Positions 25,854-34,948 of a stretch of 64,000 bases of DNA are shown here, piece after piece. Numbering within the stretch: position 1 is the first letter of the stretch; each line of letters begins with the position of its first letter. The position numbers and the translations under genes were made by a program. The notes beneath the pieces were generated by a model. The model worked only from the letters and a program-made list of their open reading frames with translations, ran no database searches and was not told the origin of the DNA. The DNA comes from CAYPPG01 sp964412555. GTDB taxonomy: Bacteria > Hinthialibacterota > Hinthialibacteria > Hinthialibacterales > Hinthialibacteraceae. The stretch covers positions 1-64,000 of the forward strand of contig CAYPPG010000020.1 in assembly GCA_964412555.1 (NCBI GenBank), given 5' to 3'.

Positions 25854-25867
25854 GTTGGGCGCCCAAC
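25854..25867. other. Perfect 14-bp palindrome
   Basis: GTTGGGCGCCCAAC is a perfect dyad in otherwise AT-rich sequence, 48 bases after the structured RNA candidate. It could be a protein-binding site or an element boundary. Each half matches integron attC core consensus strings, but no second pair exists at a suitable distance, so no attC is called. Confidence 0.4.
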
Positions 25868-26075
25868 AAACGAAAACAGAAGGTGAAACGGCAAAGAAAA
25901 AGGATTTCAACAAAAGTAACACAAGACAACAATCCTATACTGGATGAAACTTGAACCGTGATCCAAAAGAGCGGAAAACACACATAGGATAGGTGCGTCT
26001 ATATACTGACACCGCTTTACTTACCTACTCGATATATGCAATGATATTCCAAACAAAACATATGGGGAGGAGAAA

Positions 26076-29000
26076 ATGACCATACGATTCTCACTCTATT
26101 CTTTTTTATTCCTATTCTTGATCGCAGGCCTCGGGAATTATTCAACACCGTTTTGTGTTGCTGAAGAATCCTCGGATACCGAAATGGCGCAATACTTGGC
26201 GGCAATGTCGGAAACCCCCAAAGGTATCTGCGCCGTCCTCGGAGACGAAGACGGCTCTCTCGGCTTGGCGCTGGCACAGACAAAGGATTATCAAGTCCAT
26301 GTCCTCACCCAAAACGCCGATACTGCAAAAATGCTTCAGCAACAAGCAGACGCAGAAGGGATATACGGTAAACACATCGTCATCGAACCGTATTCCTATC
26401 TCGAAGGACTACCCTTCGCCGAAAACACAATCGATTGGATCGTATCGACACAGCTGACCGACTCTCTATTATCATCATCATTTTTAACCGATGCGCTTCG
26501 ATCACTTCGTCCCAGGGGTCACGCCATACTCGGTGTACGTTCCGATTCGTCCAGTAGTCTCAAACCGCAGCATATCAAACAAGCATTAAAAGAGGCCGGC
26601 ATCGAACAATATTCTGTTTTCAAAGATACCCACGGACTCTGGGCAAAGATCACCAAACCTGACCTGGAAGGCATCGACGAATGGACACACTGGGAGCACG
26701 GTCCGGACAATAATCCCGTCTCCACCGACCAGGTTATTAAAGCGCCCTATCGAACCCAATGGCTTGGGATGCCTTATTACATCGCCATGCCCGCCATCTC
26801 CACAGCCGCCGGTGGCCGCATCTTCATTGCTATGGGACATATTGCGCATCACAAGCGCGAAGAACCGTGGCTGAACCTGCTCATTGCCCACAACGGTTAC
26901 AATGGCACCGAACTATGGCGGCGCAGGCTGCCCGACGGCTACCTGGCGCACCGTTCTGCCTTTGTGGCAACCGATGAAATCTTTTACATGATCGACACGG
27001 ACGGCAACGGGATCGTCATGATCGATGCAAAAACGGGCGTTGACCGCGGGCGAATCGATATCCCCGAAATTGAAGGGGAATGGAAATGGATCGCCATGCA
27101 GGACGGCATTCTCTACGCCTTGTCCGGCATCCAAAAAGATCCGCCGGAAACCACCATCGTCCGCAGCCAATACACTCATTGGAGCTGGGGCGAGTTGAGC
27201 CGGGGCTACTATCAACCGCGCGTCCCTTGGGGATTCGGTGAAACGATACTTGCCTATGATCTTCAAAACGACAAAGTGCTATGGACACACAAAGAAGACA
27301 AACCGGTAGATTCGCGGGCTATGGCGCTCGGTGACGGCAAACTCTATTTTTACGGACCGGATTCCCATCTCGGTTGCCTGGATGGCAAAACCGGCGAGGT
27401 GGATTGGACCAACAACGACTCCGAAACCATGCGCCTTATCGAAGAACCCGGCCGGGGGCTGATCTCGACTCCGGGTTTCCGCACGATGTGCTATTGTCTC
27501 TATACTCCCGATGCGATCTTCTACGAAGCGCAAACCCGCATGAACATCGTCGCCGTTTCCAAAAAAGACGGCTCGCGCCTCTGGCACCAAAAAAAGACAT
27601 CGAATAATCCAAATATGATATACCTTGATGGAAAACTGCTGGTCGGGATCGGCGCGGAAGGAAAAACACTGGTTCTCGAACCGCTGACCGGTGAAATCAT
27701 TGAAGACCTCGGCTTCAAAAAACGCTCCTGCGCCCGCTTGACCGCCACGCCGGATTCGTTTTTTTGTCGTGGCTGGCCGGAAGGATTGACGCGCTATGAC
27801 AGAGAAGAGAAAAAGTTTCTCTTCAACGGGGCGTTCCGCCCCTCCTGTAACGATGGTGTGATCGGCGCAAACGGCCTGCTCTATATGGGGCCGTGGGCCT
27901 GCGATTGCAATCTGTCGTTGATGGGACGAGTTTCATTATGTTCCGCCGGTGATTTTCAAGTTCAACTCAAAACGGAAGAGAAAGATCATTTGTATACCAC
28001 TCGAGAAGATCTTTCAACTGTGGAGGAACTTTCCCTTTCCGACAATGACTGGAACACCTATCGTGGCAACAACGATCGAACGGCTTCCACGAACGTTTCT
28101 GTTTCCGGAAAAACAAGCAAAATATGGGAATTCAAACCCAATGCCGCATTTAAACCGACAACACCGGTTGCAGCCGGTGGTATCGTGTTCGTCTGTGGTG
28201 ACGATGGCGTCGTGCGTGCTCTCGATGCGGCCAACGGTCAACCGAAATGGAACTTCATGACCGCCGGTCCGATCCTTCAACCTCCCACGATTTGGGAAGG
28301 ACGCGCCTATGTCGGCTCGGGTGACGGATACATCTATGCGCTTGAAGCGGCAACCGGTGAGTTACTGTGGCGTTTCCGTGCCGCCCCCTCAGAACGGCGT
28401 ATTCCCGTGTATGGTTCGCTTTGCTCCACCTGGCCGGTAAACAGCGGTGTAATAGTGAAAAATGGTGTTGTCTATGCCGCCGCCGGGATCATCGATTATG
28501 ATGGTACGTATGTCTACGCTCTTGATGCAGTTACTGGAAAAATCAAATGGCGAAACGATACCTCCGGCCATCTGGATCCGGAATTACGCAAAGGAATCTC
28601 CGCTCAAGGGATTCTTACAATCGCTAATGGACGTTTATGGATGCCGGGCGGAAACGTGGTGTCCCCCGCAGCGTATGACCTTGAAACTGGTGAATATTGC
28701 GCCGACTCGCCCGGTGATGGCTCCCCAAAAGCAAACCGGGGTGAAGAGATCGCTGTGTTCAATAATCAATATGTTATGCTTGGTGGACGCCTGCGCTATT
28801 CCGCCGCAGAGAATGTCGTCAATCCGGGCAGTTTTGAACTTTTCAATACGGATAATGAGATCAAGGGAAGGGGATTGATGTTGCAAGAAGGGAAAATCCC
28901 ACCCGCTTGGAATCAGGACAAACTCGTCATGGTTGATGGCCGCTACAACATCCCGGCCTGTTTCAGCGTCTCCGATATCGAAACCTTCTTACAAAAAGGG

Positions 29001-29363
29001 GATTCCAAGAAGAAACCCAAACCGTTGTGGGCCAGCGAGGCTTTGGATCGCAGGGATATTATTTCTTTAATTTTAACAGAAAACGCGGTACTCGCCGTAT
29101 GTGAAACTCCACGTCCGCGCAATCTGTATCCGGTATGGACGCTTTGCGCGTTGAATCCGGAAAACGGCTCGATGATGTGGCATCATAACTTACCTTCGGA
29201 AGGATTGACCGGTGGTTTGATGGTGGATCGGGACGGTCGTGTCATTGGTTCCTTGCTGGATGGTGGCGTTGTTTGCTACGGTGGAGAAAAGGTATTGCAA
29301 TCCTATGTTCATTCGCTCAAAAAACTGGCGAATGCCGGTGTTACCAGTAAAAAAAAACGATAA
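26076..29363 (+). CDS. Exported methyltransferase-like / PQQ-type beta-propeller protein
   Basis: A 1095-residue protein with an N-terminal signal peptide (about residues 1-27). A Rossmann-like methyltransferase-type domain follows (about 40-190; GICAVLGDEDGSLGLALA, then FAENTIDWIVSTQL). Two long blocks of PQQ-like (BamB-type) propeller blades come after, e.g. LYFYGPDSHLGCLDGKTG, GIVFVCGDDGVVRALDAANG and AYVGSGDGYIYALEAATGEL. Such fusions are typical of planctomycete-like exported proteins of unknown function. The ATG at 26076 follows GGGGAGGAGAAA. The frame stops just after an A9 run (29349-29357), and the sequence continues coherently in the -1 frame, so the full product was probably about 1284 residues. 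Confidence 0.85.
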   Translation: MTIRFSLYSFLFLFLIAGLGNYSTPFCVAEESSDTEMAQYLAAMSETPKGICAVLGDEDGSLGLALAQTKDYQVHVLTQNADTAKMLQQQADAEGIYGKHIVIEPYSYLEGLPFAENTIDWIVSTQLTDSLLSSSFLTDALRSLRPRGHAILGVRSDSSSSLKPQHIKQALKEAGIEQYSVFKDTHGLWAKITKPDLEGIDEWTHWEHGPDNNPVSTDQVIKAPYRTQWLGMPYYIAMPAISTAAGGRIFIAMGHIAHHKREEPWLNLLIAHNGYNGTELWRRRLPDGYLAHRSAFVATDEIFYMIDTDGNGIVMIDAKTGVDRGRIDIPEIEGEWKWIAMQDGILYALSGIQKDPPETTIVRSQYTHWSWGELSRGYYQPRVPWGFGETILAYDLQNDKVLWTHKEDKPVDSRAMALGDGKLYFYGPDSHLGCLDGKTGEVDWTNNDSETMRLIEEPGRGLISTPGFRTMCYCLYTPDAIFYEAQTRMNIVAVSKKDGSRLWHQKKTSNNPNMIYLDGKLLVGIGAEGKTLVLEPLTGEIIEDLGFKKRSCARLTATPDSFFCRGWPEGLTRYDREEKKFLFNGAFRPSCNDGVIGANGLLYMGPWACDCNLSLMGRVSLCSAGDFQVQLKTEEKDHLYTTREDLSTVEELSLSDNDWNTYRGNNDRTASTNVSVSGKTSKIWEFKPNAAFKPTTPVAAGGIVFVCGDDGVVRALDAANGQPKWNFMTAGPILQPPTIWEGRAYVGSGDGYIYALEAATGELLWRFRAAPSERRIPVYGSLCSTWPVNSGVIVKNGVVYAAAGIIDYDGTYVYALDAVTGKIKWRNDTSGHLDPELRKGISAQGILTIANGRLWMPGGNVVSPAAYDLETGEYCADSPGDGSPKANRGEEIAVFNNQYVMLGGRLRYSAAENVVNPGSFELFNTDNEIKGRGLMLQEGKIPPAWNQDKLVMVDGRYNIPACFSVSDIETFLQKGDSKKKPKPLWASEALDRRDIISLILTENAVLAVCETPRPRNLYPVWTLCALNPENGSMMWHHNLPSEGLTGGLMVDRDGRVIGSLLDGGVVCYGGEKVLQSYVHSLKKLANAGVTSKKKR

Positions 29364-29929
29364 GTCTTCTACAAGAATCCCTTGACCGTGTCCATACTCG
29401 CAAATCGCGTGAATTGATCGTTGAAAGCCTCGATGAGTTAGGCGTGAAAGTCGGTCACAAAGCCAAACAAGCCGGTTATCTTGTCGAATGGATGATCATC
29501 GGCTCGGTTCCCTGGAATGAAGAAAACGGTATCGATAAAGTATTTGTCGATGAGCCGAACATCGACCTGCAACGAGAATATACAATCGGCGACCGAACGC
29601 TCCGTTGGAGCGAACATCTTACGAATCACGAAACAGGCATGGTCGATCTCGCACTGCTAATCGGCGAGCGGGAAAATGCAGCCGCCTATGCCTATGCAGA
29701 GGTAAAACTCGAAAAAGATCAGGATTTACTATTGAAAATCGGCAGCAATGACGGGTTTCAATGTTGGTGGAACGGGGAGGTCGCCGGCAAATTCGAGGGC
29801 GGGCGGGGTTATGCTCCTGATCAAGATACCTTGCAGGTTCGTGGTAAAAATGGGGTCAATCGCATTCTTCTCAAAGTTACGCAAATGGGAGCCGCCTGGG
29901 CTTTTAGTGTCCGTGTAGCGAAGAATTAG
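29357..29929 (+). CDS. C-terminal module of the PQQ protein in the -1 frame
   Basis: The -1 frame after the A9 run reads ISLLQESLDRVHTRKSRELI and continues into a helical segment and a beta-sandwich-like domain: VEWMIIGSVPWNEENGIDKV, LKIGSNDGFQCWWNGEVAG, then VNRILLKVTQMGAAWAFSVR. This resembles the galactose-binding-like C-terminal domain often attached to planctomycete-type exported proteins. It has no ribosome-binding site or signal peptide of its own; the first in-frame start would be a TTG at 29414. It is therefore best read as the end of the preceding protein, separated by one missing A, by slippage or by a real frameshift mutation. Confidence 0.7.
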   Translation, partial: TISLLQESLDRVHTRKSRELIVESLDELGVKVGHKAKQAGYLVEWMIIGSVPWNEENGIDKVFVDEPNIDLQREYTIGDRTLRWSEHLTNHETGMVDLALLIGERENAAAYAYAEVKLEKDQDLLLKIGSNDGFQCWWNGEVAGKFEGGRGYAPDQDTLQVRGKNGVNRILLKVTQMGAAWAFSVRVAKN

Positions 29930-30338
29930 AAGTTTCCATTCCTGCAAGAGGGTAGCCAGGACAAGACGTCAGGACCGTCATGATTAAATAGACTATACAA
30001 GCTGGATCGAATCTTTTTTTACTGATTCCTCACGCTTGGCTTCTGTTATTTGGCTAAGGAGGGAAATAATTCTCTGTCTTCAGGATGAGGTTTATGCATT
30101 GTTTCACATATCCAGGGGCGTTGCTGTCTTCTGTTATCAATTGATGGCATTGGACAGCGGGTTGACGTGGATTTTATTCCAAGGCTCCTAAGTAACACTT
30201 TTGGTTTTTTTCTATAATTACCTTCGGTATTGACGAGGAGTGGTTGCTTTCTTGCATTTTCCATTCCCATTGAATATTTATTTAACTAAGTACAATTAGA
30301 TTATCAATCGCAATCGATCAAAAGGACGATGTAGATTC
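29930..30338. other. Intergenic region upstream of nqrA
   Basis: About 400 bases with no convincing gene. A minus-strand frame at 30046-30270 (74 codons) lacks a recognisable domain. The stretch GTAGCCAGGACAAGACGTCAGG near 29952 recalls the CCAGGACAAGC repeat seen near 48133. The nqr promoter should lie in the AT-rich 30270-30320 part, but no clear -35/-10 pair was assigned. Confidence 0.4.
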
Positions 30339-31691
30339 ATGGCGTTGTATGAAATTAAAAAGGGATTGGATGTGCCTATTGCCGGAGAACCGGCTCAAGT
30401 GATCCATGACGGCAAGATACACCGAAGAGCCGCCCTTCTCGGTAGTGATTTTATTGGGATGAAACCGCAATTCCGGGTGGAAATCGGTGAGTACGTAAAA
30501 CTCGGTCAACCGCTTTTTGACGACAAGAAAATGCCGGGAGTTTGTTATACCTCGCCCGGCTCAGGAACGATTTCAGCGATACACCGGGGAGAACGCCGTG
30601 TTTTTTTGTCCATTGTTATTGAACTTGAGGGTGATGATCATCAAACGTTTGAGAGTTATATAGGGAAAAGTCCTTTCGCGTTACATCGAGATCAAATCAA
30701 ATCATTGTTACTTGAATCCGGATTATGGACGGCGTTTCGCCAGCGTCCGTTTGGAAAAGTTGCCAATCCGGAAATCGTTCCGCGCGCTATTTTCATTACG
30801 GCTATCGATACCAATCCGTTAGCGGCATCTGTCGATGCCGTTCTGAAGGGGCAAGAGACGTTTTTCGAATCCGGTGTTCATGTTATTTCCAAATTGACAG
30901 ATGGGAAAACGTTTGTATGCAAAGCCCCCAACACCGCGATTTCTTTCACAACAAGCGATTCAATTCAAATTGAAGAGTTCTCAGGTGTGCATCCTGCCGG
31001 GAACGCAGGAGTACACATTCATTTTCTAGCCCCTGTTTCACGGGACAAGGTTGTTTTTTATGTGAATTATCAAGATGTGATTGCCATCGGGAAGCTCTTT
31101 TCTACCGGCCGGTTGGATGTTGAGCGAATTGTATCTCTTGCCGGACCATGTGTTAAAAAACACCGATTGTTGAAAACTCGAATCGGAGCCTCTGTGGATG
31201 AACTCGTTGCTGATGAATTGGAAGAGGGGGACAATCGTGTGATTTCCGGTTCCGTTCTTTCCGGACGTCAGGCATCGGGAGAAGTGCTTGGATATCTTGG
31301 ACGATATCATCATCAGATTTCTGTCATTCAAGAAGCACGGACACGGGATTTTTTGGGGTGGATGCAACTAGGCAAGGATCAATTTTCATCGATTCGCGCT
31401 GTGTTGTCGCGTTGGCTGCCGACGCGAAAATTTGAGTTAACGACCAACCAAAACGGATCCGCACGTGCCATGGTGCCGATAGGAATGTACGAGCGAGTTA
31501 TGCCAATGGATCTGATGCCGACTTTTCTCTTGCGCAGCATGATTGTCGGCGATATTGAGCGGGCGGAGCAGCTGGGGATCCTCGAATTGGAAGAGGAAGA
31601 TCTGGCTTTATGTACGTTTGTTTGTCCCGGCAAGTATGATTATGGTTCTATCTTGAGAGAGAATCTAACCAAAATTGAAAAAGAAGGATAA
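30339..31691 (+). CDS. nqrA: Na+-translocating NADH:quinone reductase subunit A
   Basis: A 450-residue cytoplasmic-side subunit of the Na+-NQR pump, which couples NADH oxidation by quinone to Na+ export. It begins YEIKKGLDVPIAGEPAQV, followed by LGSDFIGMKPQFRVEIGEYV, a barrel-sandwich/lipoyl-like segment common to NqrA and RnfC, and contains SGVHPAGNAGVHIHFLAPV in the middle. It opens a gapless or overlapping nqrABCDEF operon. An AAAGGA sequence lies a little upstream of the ATG. The stop overlaps the nqrB start by one base. Confidence 0.95.
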   Translation: MALYEIKKGLDVPIAGEPAQVIHDGKIHRRAALLGSDFIGMKPQFRVEIGEYVKLGQPLFDDKKMPGVCYTSPGSGTISAIHRGERRVFLSIVIELEGDDHQTFESYIGKSPFALHRDQIKSLLLESGLWTAFRQRPFGKVANPEIVPRAIFITAIDTNPLAASVDAVLKGQETFFESGVHVISKLTDGKTFVCKAPNTAISFTTSDSIQIEEFSGVHPAGNAGVHIHFLAPVSRDKVVFYVNYQDVIAIGKLFSTGRLDVERIVSLAGPCVKKHRLLKTRIGASVDELVADELEEGDNRVISGSVLSGRQASGEVLGYLGRYHHQISVIQEARTRDFLGWMQLGKDQFSSIRAVLSRWLPTRKFELTTNQNGSARAMVPIGMYERVMPMDLMPTFLLRSMIVGDIERAEQLGILELEEEDLALCTFVCPGKYDYGSILRENLTKIEKEG

Positions 31692-32908
31692 TGAAATTCA
31701 TTCGAACTTTTTTGGATAGTCAGGCCAAGCATTTCGAAAAAGGTGGAAAGCTGGAGAAACTTTACCCCCTTTATGAAGCGATGGATACCTTTCTGTATAC
31801 GCCTGCAAAAGTTACCGGTGGATCCTCTCACGTGAGGGATTCGCTGGATCTCAAGCGTATGATGATCATTGTTGTTATTTCATTGTTGCCTTGTATCTTC
31901 ATGGCGATTTACAACAGCGGGTATCAAGCGAATCTCGTTCTCGAACAGGGAAACATCGAAGCGGCCGGATGGCGTGCGGACGTGATGCGGGCGCTGGGAT
32001 TCAGTTTTTCGAGTGATGATTTTCTTTCCTGCCTGATCCACGGGGCTTTGTATTTTTTCCCGGTTGTTCTTGTCACTTTTATGGTGGGCGGTGGTATTGA
32101 AGCCTTGTTCGCCATTGTCCGCAAGCATGAAATCAATGAAGGATTTTTAGTAACCGGCACCTTGTTTCCTTTGATTCTTCCTCCCATGATTCCGCTCTGG
32201 CAGGTTGCGTTGGGGATTGCGTTTGGGGTATTGATCGGCAAGGAAATTTTCGGGGGAACCGGCATGAATATTCTCAATCCTGCTCTTACGGCCAGAGCGT
32301 TTTTATTTTTTGCCTATCCGGCTCAAATTTCTGGGGATCTGGTTTGGGTGGCGGTGGACGGGCACAGCGGCGCTACCTTGCTCTCCCGATCTGCCGTCGA
32401 GGGAACGACCGGTTTAATCAACAGCGGGTGGAGTTGGATGGATGCTTTTCTCGGGTTTATCCCCGGCTCGATGGGTGAGACATCCGCTCTTGCCTGTTTA
32501 TTTGGTGCGGTTGTATTAATCGCGACTCAGATTGGCTCCTGGCGAACAATGCTCGGAGTGGTGACCGGTTCCTTTGTCATGATTCTATTGTTGAATGCTC
32601 TCTCCGGTTTGGTTGATAATCCGTTTTTTGATGTGCCGATATGGTGGCATTTCGTGATTGGCGGCTGGGCTTTCGGGGCGGTGTTTATGGCAACGGATCC
32701 CGTGTCGTCCGCCTACTCGGAAACAGGGAAGTGGGTTTACGGAATTGGGATTGGTGTGCTGGCGATTCTGATCCGCGTGCTCAATCCGGCTTATCCGGAG
32801 GGGATGATGCTCGCCATTTTGTTCATGAACGTGTTTGCCGCCACGATCGATCATGTGGTCGTCAGTGCACATATCCGAAGAAGGTTGGCTCGAAATGCGA
32901 AATTATAG
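31691..32908 (+). CDS. nqrB: Na+-NQR subunit B
   Basis: A 405-residue integral membrane subunit with about 10 hydrophobic helices that carries covalently bound FMN and riboflavin in the family. The flavinylation motif SGAT is visible in VDGHSGATLLSRSAV (near residue 225), the Thr being the expected FMN attachment site. Other family segments are LDLKRMMIIVVISLLPCIFM and GTGMNILNPALTARAFLFF. It shares a base with the nqrA stop, and its last 14 bases overlap nqrC. ApbE, encoded downstream, would attach the FMN. Confidence 0.95.
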   Translation: MKFIRTFLDSQAKHFEKGGKLEKLYPLYEAMDTFLYTPAKVTGGSSHVRDSLDLKRMMIIVVISLLPCIFMAIYNSGYQANLVLEQGNIEAAGWRADVMRALGFSFSSDDFLSCLIHGALYFFPVVLVTFMVGGGIEALFAIVRKHEINEGFLVTGTLFPLILPPMIPLWQVALGIAFGVLIGKEIFGGTGMNILNPALTARAFLFFAYPAQISGDLVWVAVDGHSGATLLSRSAVEGTTGLINSGWSWMDAFLGFIPGSMGETSALACLFGAVVLIATQIGSWRTMLGVVTGSFVMILLLNALSGLVDNPFFDVPIWWHFVIGGWAFGAVFMATDPVSSAYSETGKWVYGIGIGVLAILIRVLNPAYPEGMMLAILFMNVFAATIDHVVVSAHIRRRLARNAKL

Positions 32909-33683
32909 TTCTTCTTATATCATACTGTTTTGTGCGGCCGTGTGCATCGTTTGTTCCTTCTTTGTTTCCGCCTCAGCGGTGCTGTTACAGAAACGGCAGG
33001 AGCAGAATGAAATTCTGGATAAACGGAAGAATGTTCTCATGGCGGCCGGTTTAGTTGATCCGGGAGAGCGGCTTACGGAGGGAAAAGTCGATGAGCTGTT
33101 TACGTCGATCGAGCCTGTCGTCGTCGATTTAGAATCCGCGAGTGAGACGGATATAGATCCTCTCACGTTTGATCAGCAGGATGAAAAAAAAGATCCTGAC
33201 AGCAGTAAAAAGGCGGAACCGAATCCCGCGCAGATTCTACGGGTGCCCAATCATGCTCTCGTTTATAAAGTAAAGGAAAATGAAGAAATTGAAATGTTGG
33301 TTTTGCCAATCGAGGGGAAAGGGTTATGGTCCACGTTATATGGCTTCTTGGCTCTCGATGCTGACGGCAAAACCATTCGCGGGATTACCTTTTACCAGCA
33401 TGGAGAAACTCCCGGTTTGGGAGGAGAAATCGATAATCGGCGCTGGAAGGAATTATGGCCGGGCCGGAAAGCGTATGATGAAAACGGAAATCCCGCGATT
33501 ACGGTCATCAAAGGAGCGGCGGGGAATGCCGAGAACGACCCGTACCGTGTCGATGGATTATCGGGGGCGACAATCACCAGCCGGGGTGTAACCCATTTGT
33601 TACACTTTTGGCTGGGAGAAAATGGATTTGGTCCGTATATCGAAAACTTTCGAGAGAGCCAGAAAGCGAGTCGTCATGGATAA
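32895..33683 (+). CDS. nqrC: Na+-NQR subunit C
   Basis: A 262-residue protein with one N-terminal membrane helix (SSYIILFCAAVCIVCSFFVS) and a periplasmic FMN-binding domain. The flavinylation motif is DGLSGATITSRGVT near residue 225, with Thr in SGAT as the covalent FMN site. ITFYQHGETPGLGGEIDN is the family's conserved stretch. The start at 32895 lies within the end of nqrB, and the stop overlaps nqrD by 8 bases. Confidence 0.94.
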   Translation: MRNYSSSYIILFCAAVCIVCSFFVSASAVLLQKRQEQNEILDKRKNVLMAAGLVDPGERLTEGKVDELFTSIEPVVVDLESASETDIDPLTFDQQDEKKDPDSSKKAEPNPAQILRVPNHALVYKVKENEEIEMLVLPIEGKGLWSTLYGFLALDADGKTIRGITFYQHGETPGLGGEIDNRRWKELWPGRKAYDENGNPAITVIKGAAGNAENDPYRVDGLSGATITSRGVTHLLHFWLGENGFGPYIENFRESQKASRHG

Positions 33684-34299
33684 AGCCAAACGTTCCGTCT
33701 TGTTCGATCCGTTGTTCAAGAACAATCCCATCGCCTTGCAAGTGTTGGGGATTTGTTCTGCATTGGCTGTTACTACGAAAATGGAAACTGCCTTGGTGAT
33801 GTCTATTGCGCTGACCTTTGTGTTGGTGGGATCGAATGTGAGTGTCAGTCTGTTACGCAATCATATACCACCCAGCGTTCGTATTATTTTTCAATTAACG
33901 GTGATCGCATCTCTTGTGATTATCACCGATCAAGTGCTCAAAGCGTATTTATACGAAATCAGCAAGCAATTATCCGTATTCGTTGGTTTGATCATTACCA
34001 ATTGTATCGTTATGGGAAGAGCCGAGGGGTATGCCATGCAGAATGATCCGGTCATGAGTTTTCTGGATGCGATCGGGAATTCGTTTGGATATAGTATGAT
34101 TTTAATGGCAACGGCATTTTTCCGGGAATTGTTCGGTTCGGGGACATTATTCGGTTATCCAGTGTTTCCATTGGTGACAGAGCAGGGTTGGTACAATCCC
34201 AATGGGTTGATGGTTCTCTCACCCGCGGCGTTTTTTTTGATCGGATTATTTATTTGGGGAATTCGAACGCTGTATCCGGAGCAAGTGGAGACAGACTAA
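33676..34299 (+). CDS. nqrD: Na+-NQR subunit D
   Basis: A 207-residue membrane subunit with six predicted helices. Family stretches include DPLFKNNPIALQVLGICSAL at the N-terminus and NCIVMGRAEGYAMQNDP centrally, the region whose Cys (with that in NqrE) binds the intramembrane 2Fe-2S centre. The ATG at 33676 overlaps the nqrC stop and matches the family N-terminus. The next gene begins one base after the stop codon. Confidence 0.95.
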   Translation: MDKAKRSVLFDPLFKNNPIALQVLGICSALAVTTKMETALVMSIALTFVLVGSNVSVSLLRNHIPPSVRIIFQLTVIASLVIITDQVLKAYLYEISKQLSVFVGLIITNCIVMGRAEGYAMQNDPVMSFLDAIGNSFGYSMILMATAFFRELFGSGTLFGYPVFPLVTEQGWYNPNGLMVLSPAAFFLIGLFIWGIRTLYPEQVETD

Positions 34300-34300
34300 A

Positions 34301-34927
34301 ATGCTTGAACATTATCTCAATTTATTTATCAAAGCGGTTTTTGTCGAGAATATGGCGTTGGCGTATTTTCTGGGCATGTGTTCCTTTCTGGCCTGTTCGA
34401 AAAAAGTGGATACCGCTTTCGGTTTAGGTTGTGCCGTTACTTTCGTCCTCACAGTCACGTGTCCCTTAAACAATTTGATTTACAACCATTTGCTGAAAGA
34501 AGGCGCATTGGCTTGGATGCCGGGATTTGGTCCCAGTCTTAAAAGTGTAGATTTGTCGTTTCTCGGATTTATCAGTTATATCGGGACGATCGCAGCGGCG
34601 GTGCAAATCGTCGAGATGACACTGGATCGTTATGTGCCGGCATTGTACAACACACTCGGTATTTTTCTTCCGTTGATTGCCGTGAATTGTGCGATTTTAG
34701 GGGCTTCGTTATTCATGGTGGAGAGGGATTACAATTTTGGCGAGAGCACTGTTTTCGGTTTTGGCTGCGGGATTGGATTTCTGTTGGCGATTGTCGCATT
34801 GGCTTCGATTCGTGAACGGATGATGTACAGCAATGTTCCCGACGGTTTACGCGGGCTAGGAATCACCTTCATTTTGACAGGTTTGATGGCGATCGGATTC
34901 ATGGCGTTTTCCGGGATTCAGTTATAA
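34301..34927 (+). CDS. nqrE: Na+-NQR subunit E
   Basis: A 208-residue six-helix subunit, the pseudo-symmetric partner of NqrD. It opens LEHYLNLFIKAVFVENMALA and contains LGMCSFLACSKKVDTAFGLG and IAVNCAILGASLFMVERDYN, whose Cys residues correspond to the Fe-S ligand positions at the NqrD/E interface. Normal family length, and the start is directly after nqrD. Confidence 0.95.
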   Translation: MLEHYLNLFIKAVFVENMALAYFLGMCSFLACSKKVDTAFGLGCAVTFVLTVTCPLNNLIYNHLLKEGALAWMPGFGPSLKSVDLSFLGFISYIGTIAAAVQIVEMTLDRYVPALYNTLGIFLPLIAVNCAILGASLFMVERDYNFGESTVFGFGCGIGFLLAIVALASIRERMMYSNVPDGLRGLGITFILTGLMAIGFMAFSGIQL

Positions 34928-34948
34928 GGGTGTTTTTGGAGTGATGTG

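Noticed and set aside
25854..25867. Integron attC site
   Set aside because: GTTGGGC and GCCCAAC match attC core strings, but they abut each other and no second R/L pair lies at 50-150 bases; no integrase.
25403..25983. Two minus-strand open frames (125 and 177 codons) across the structured RNA candidate
   Set aside because: Low-complexity, Arg/Leu/Phe-rich translations with no domain, no ribosome-binding site, and lying over dense stem structures; best explained as antisense of a structured element.
25630..26000. iscB or tnpB gene after the omega-RNA-like segment
   Set aside because: All three plus-strand frames were read; none shows the IscB N-terminal PLMP motif, RuvC or HNH residues.
30046..30270. 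74-codon minus-strand frame upstream of nqrA
   Set aside because: No recognisable domain, no ribosome-binding site and an unlikely residue composition.
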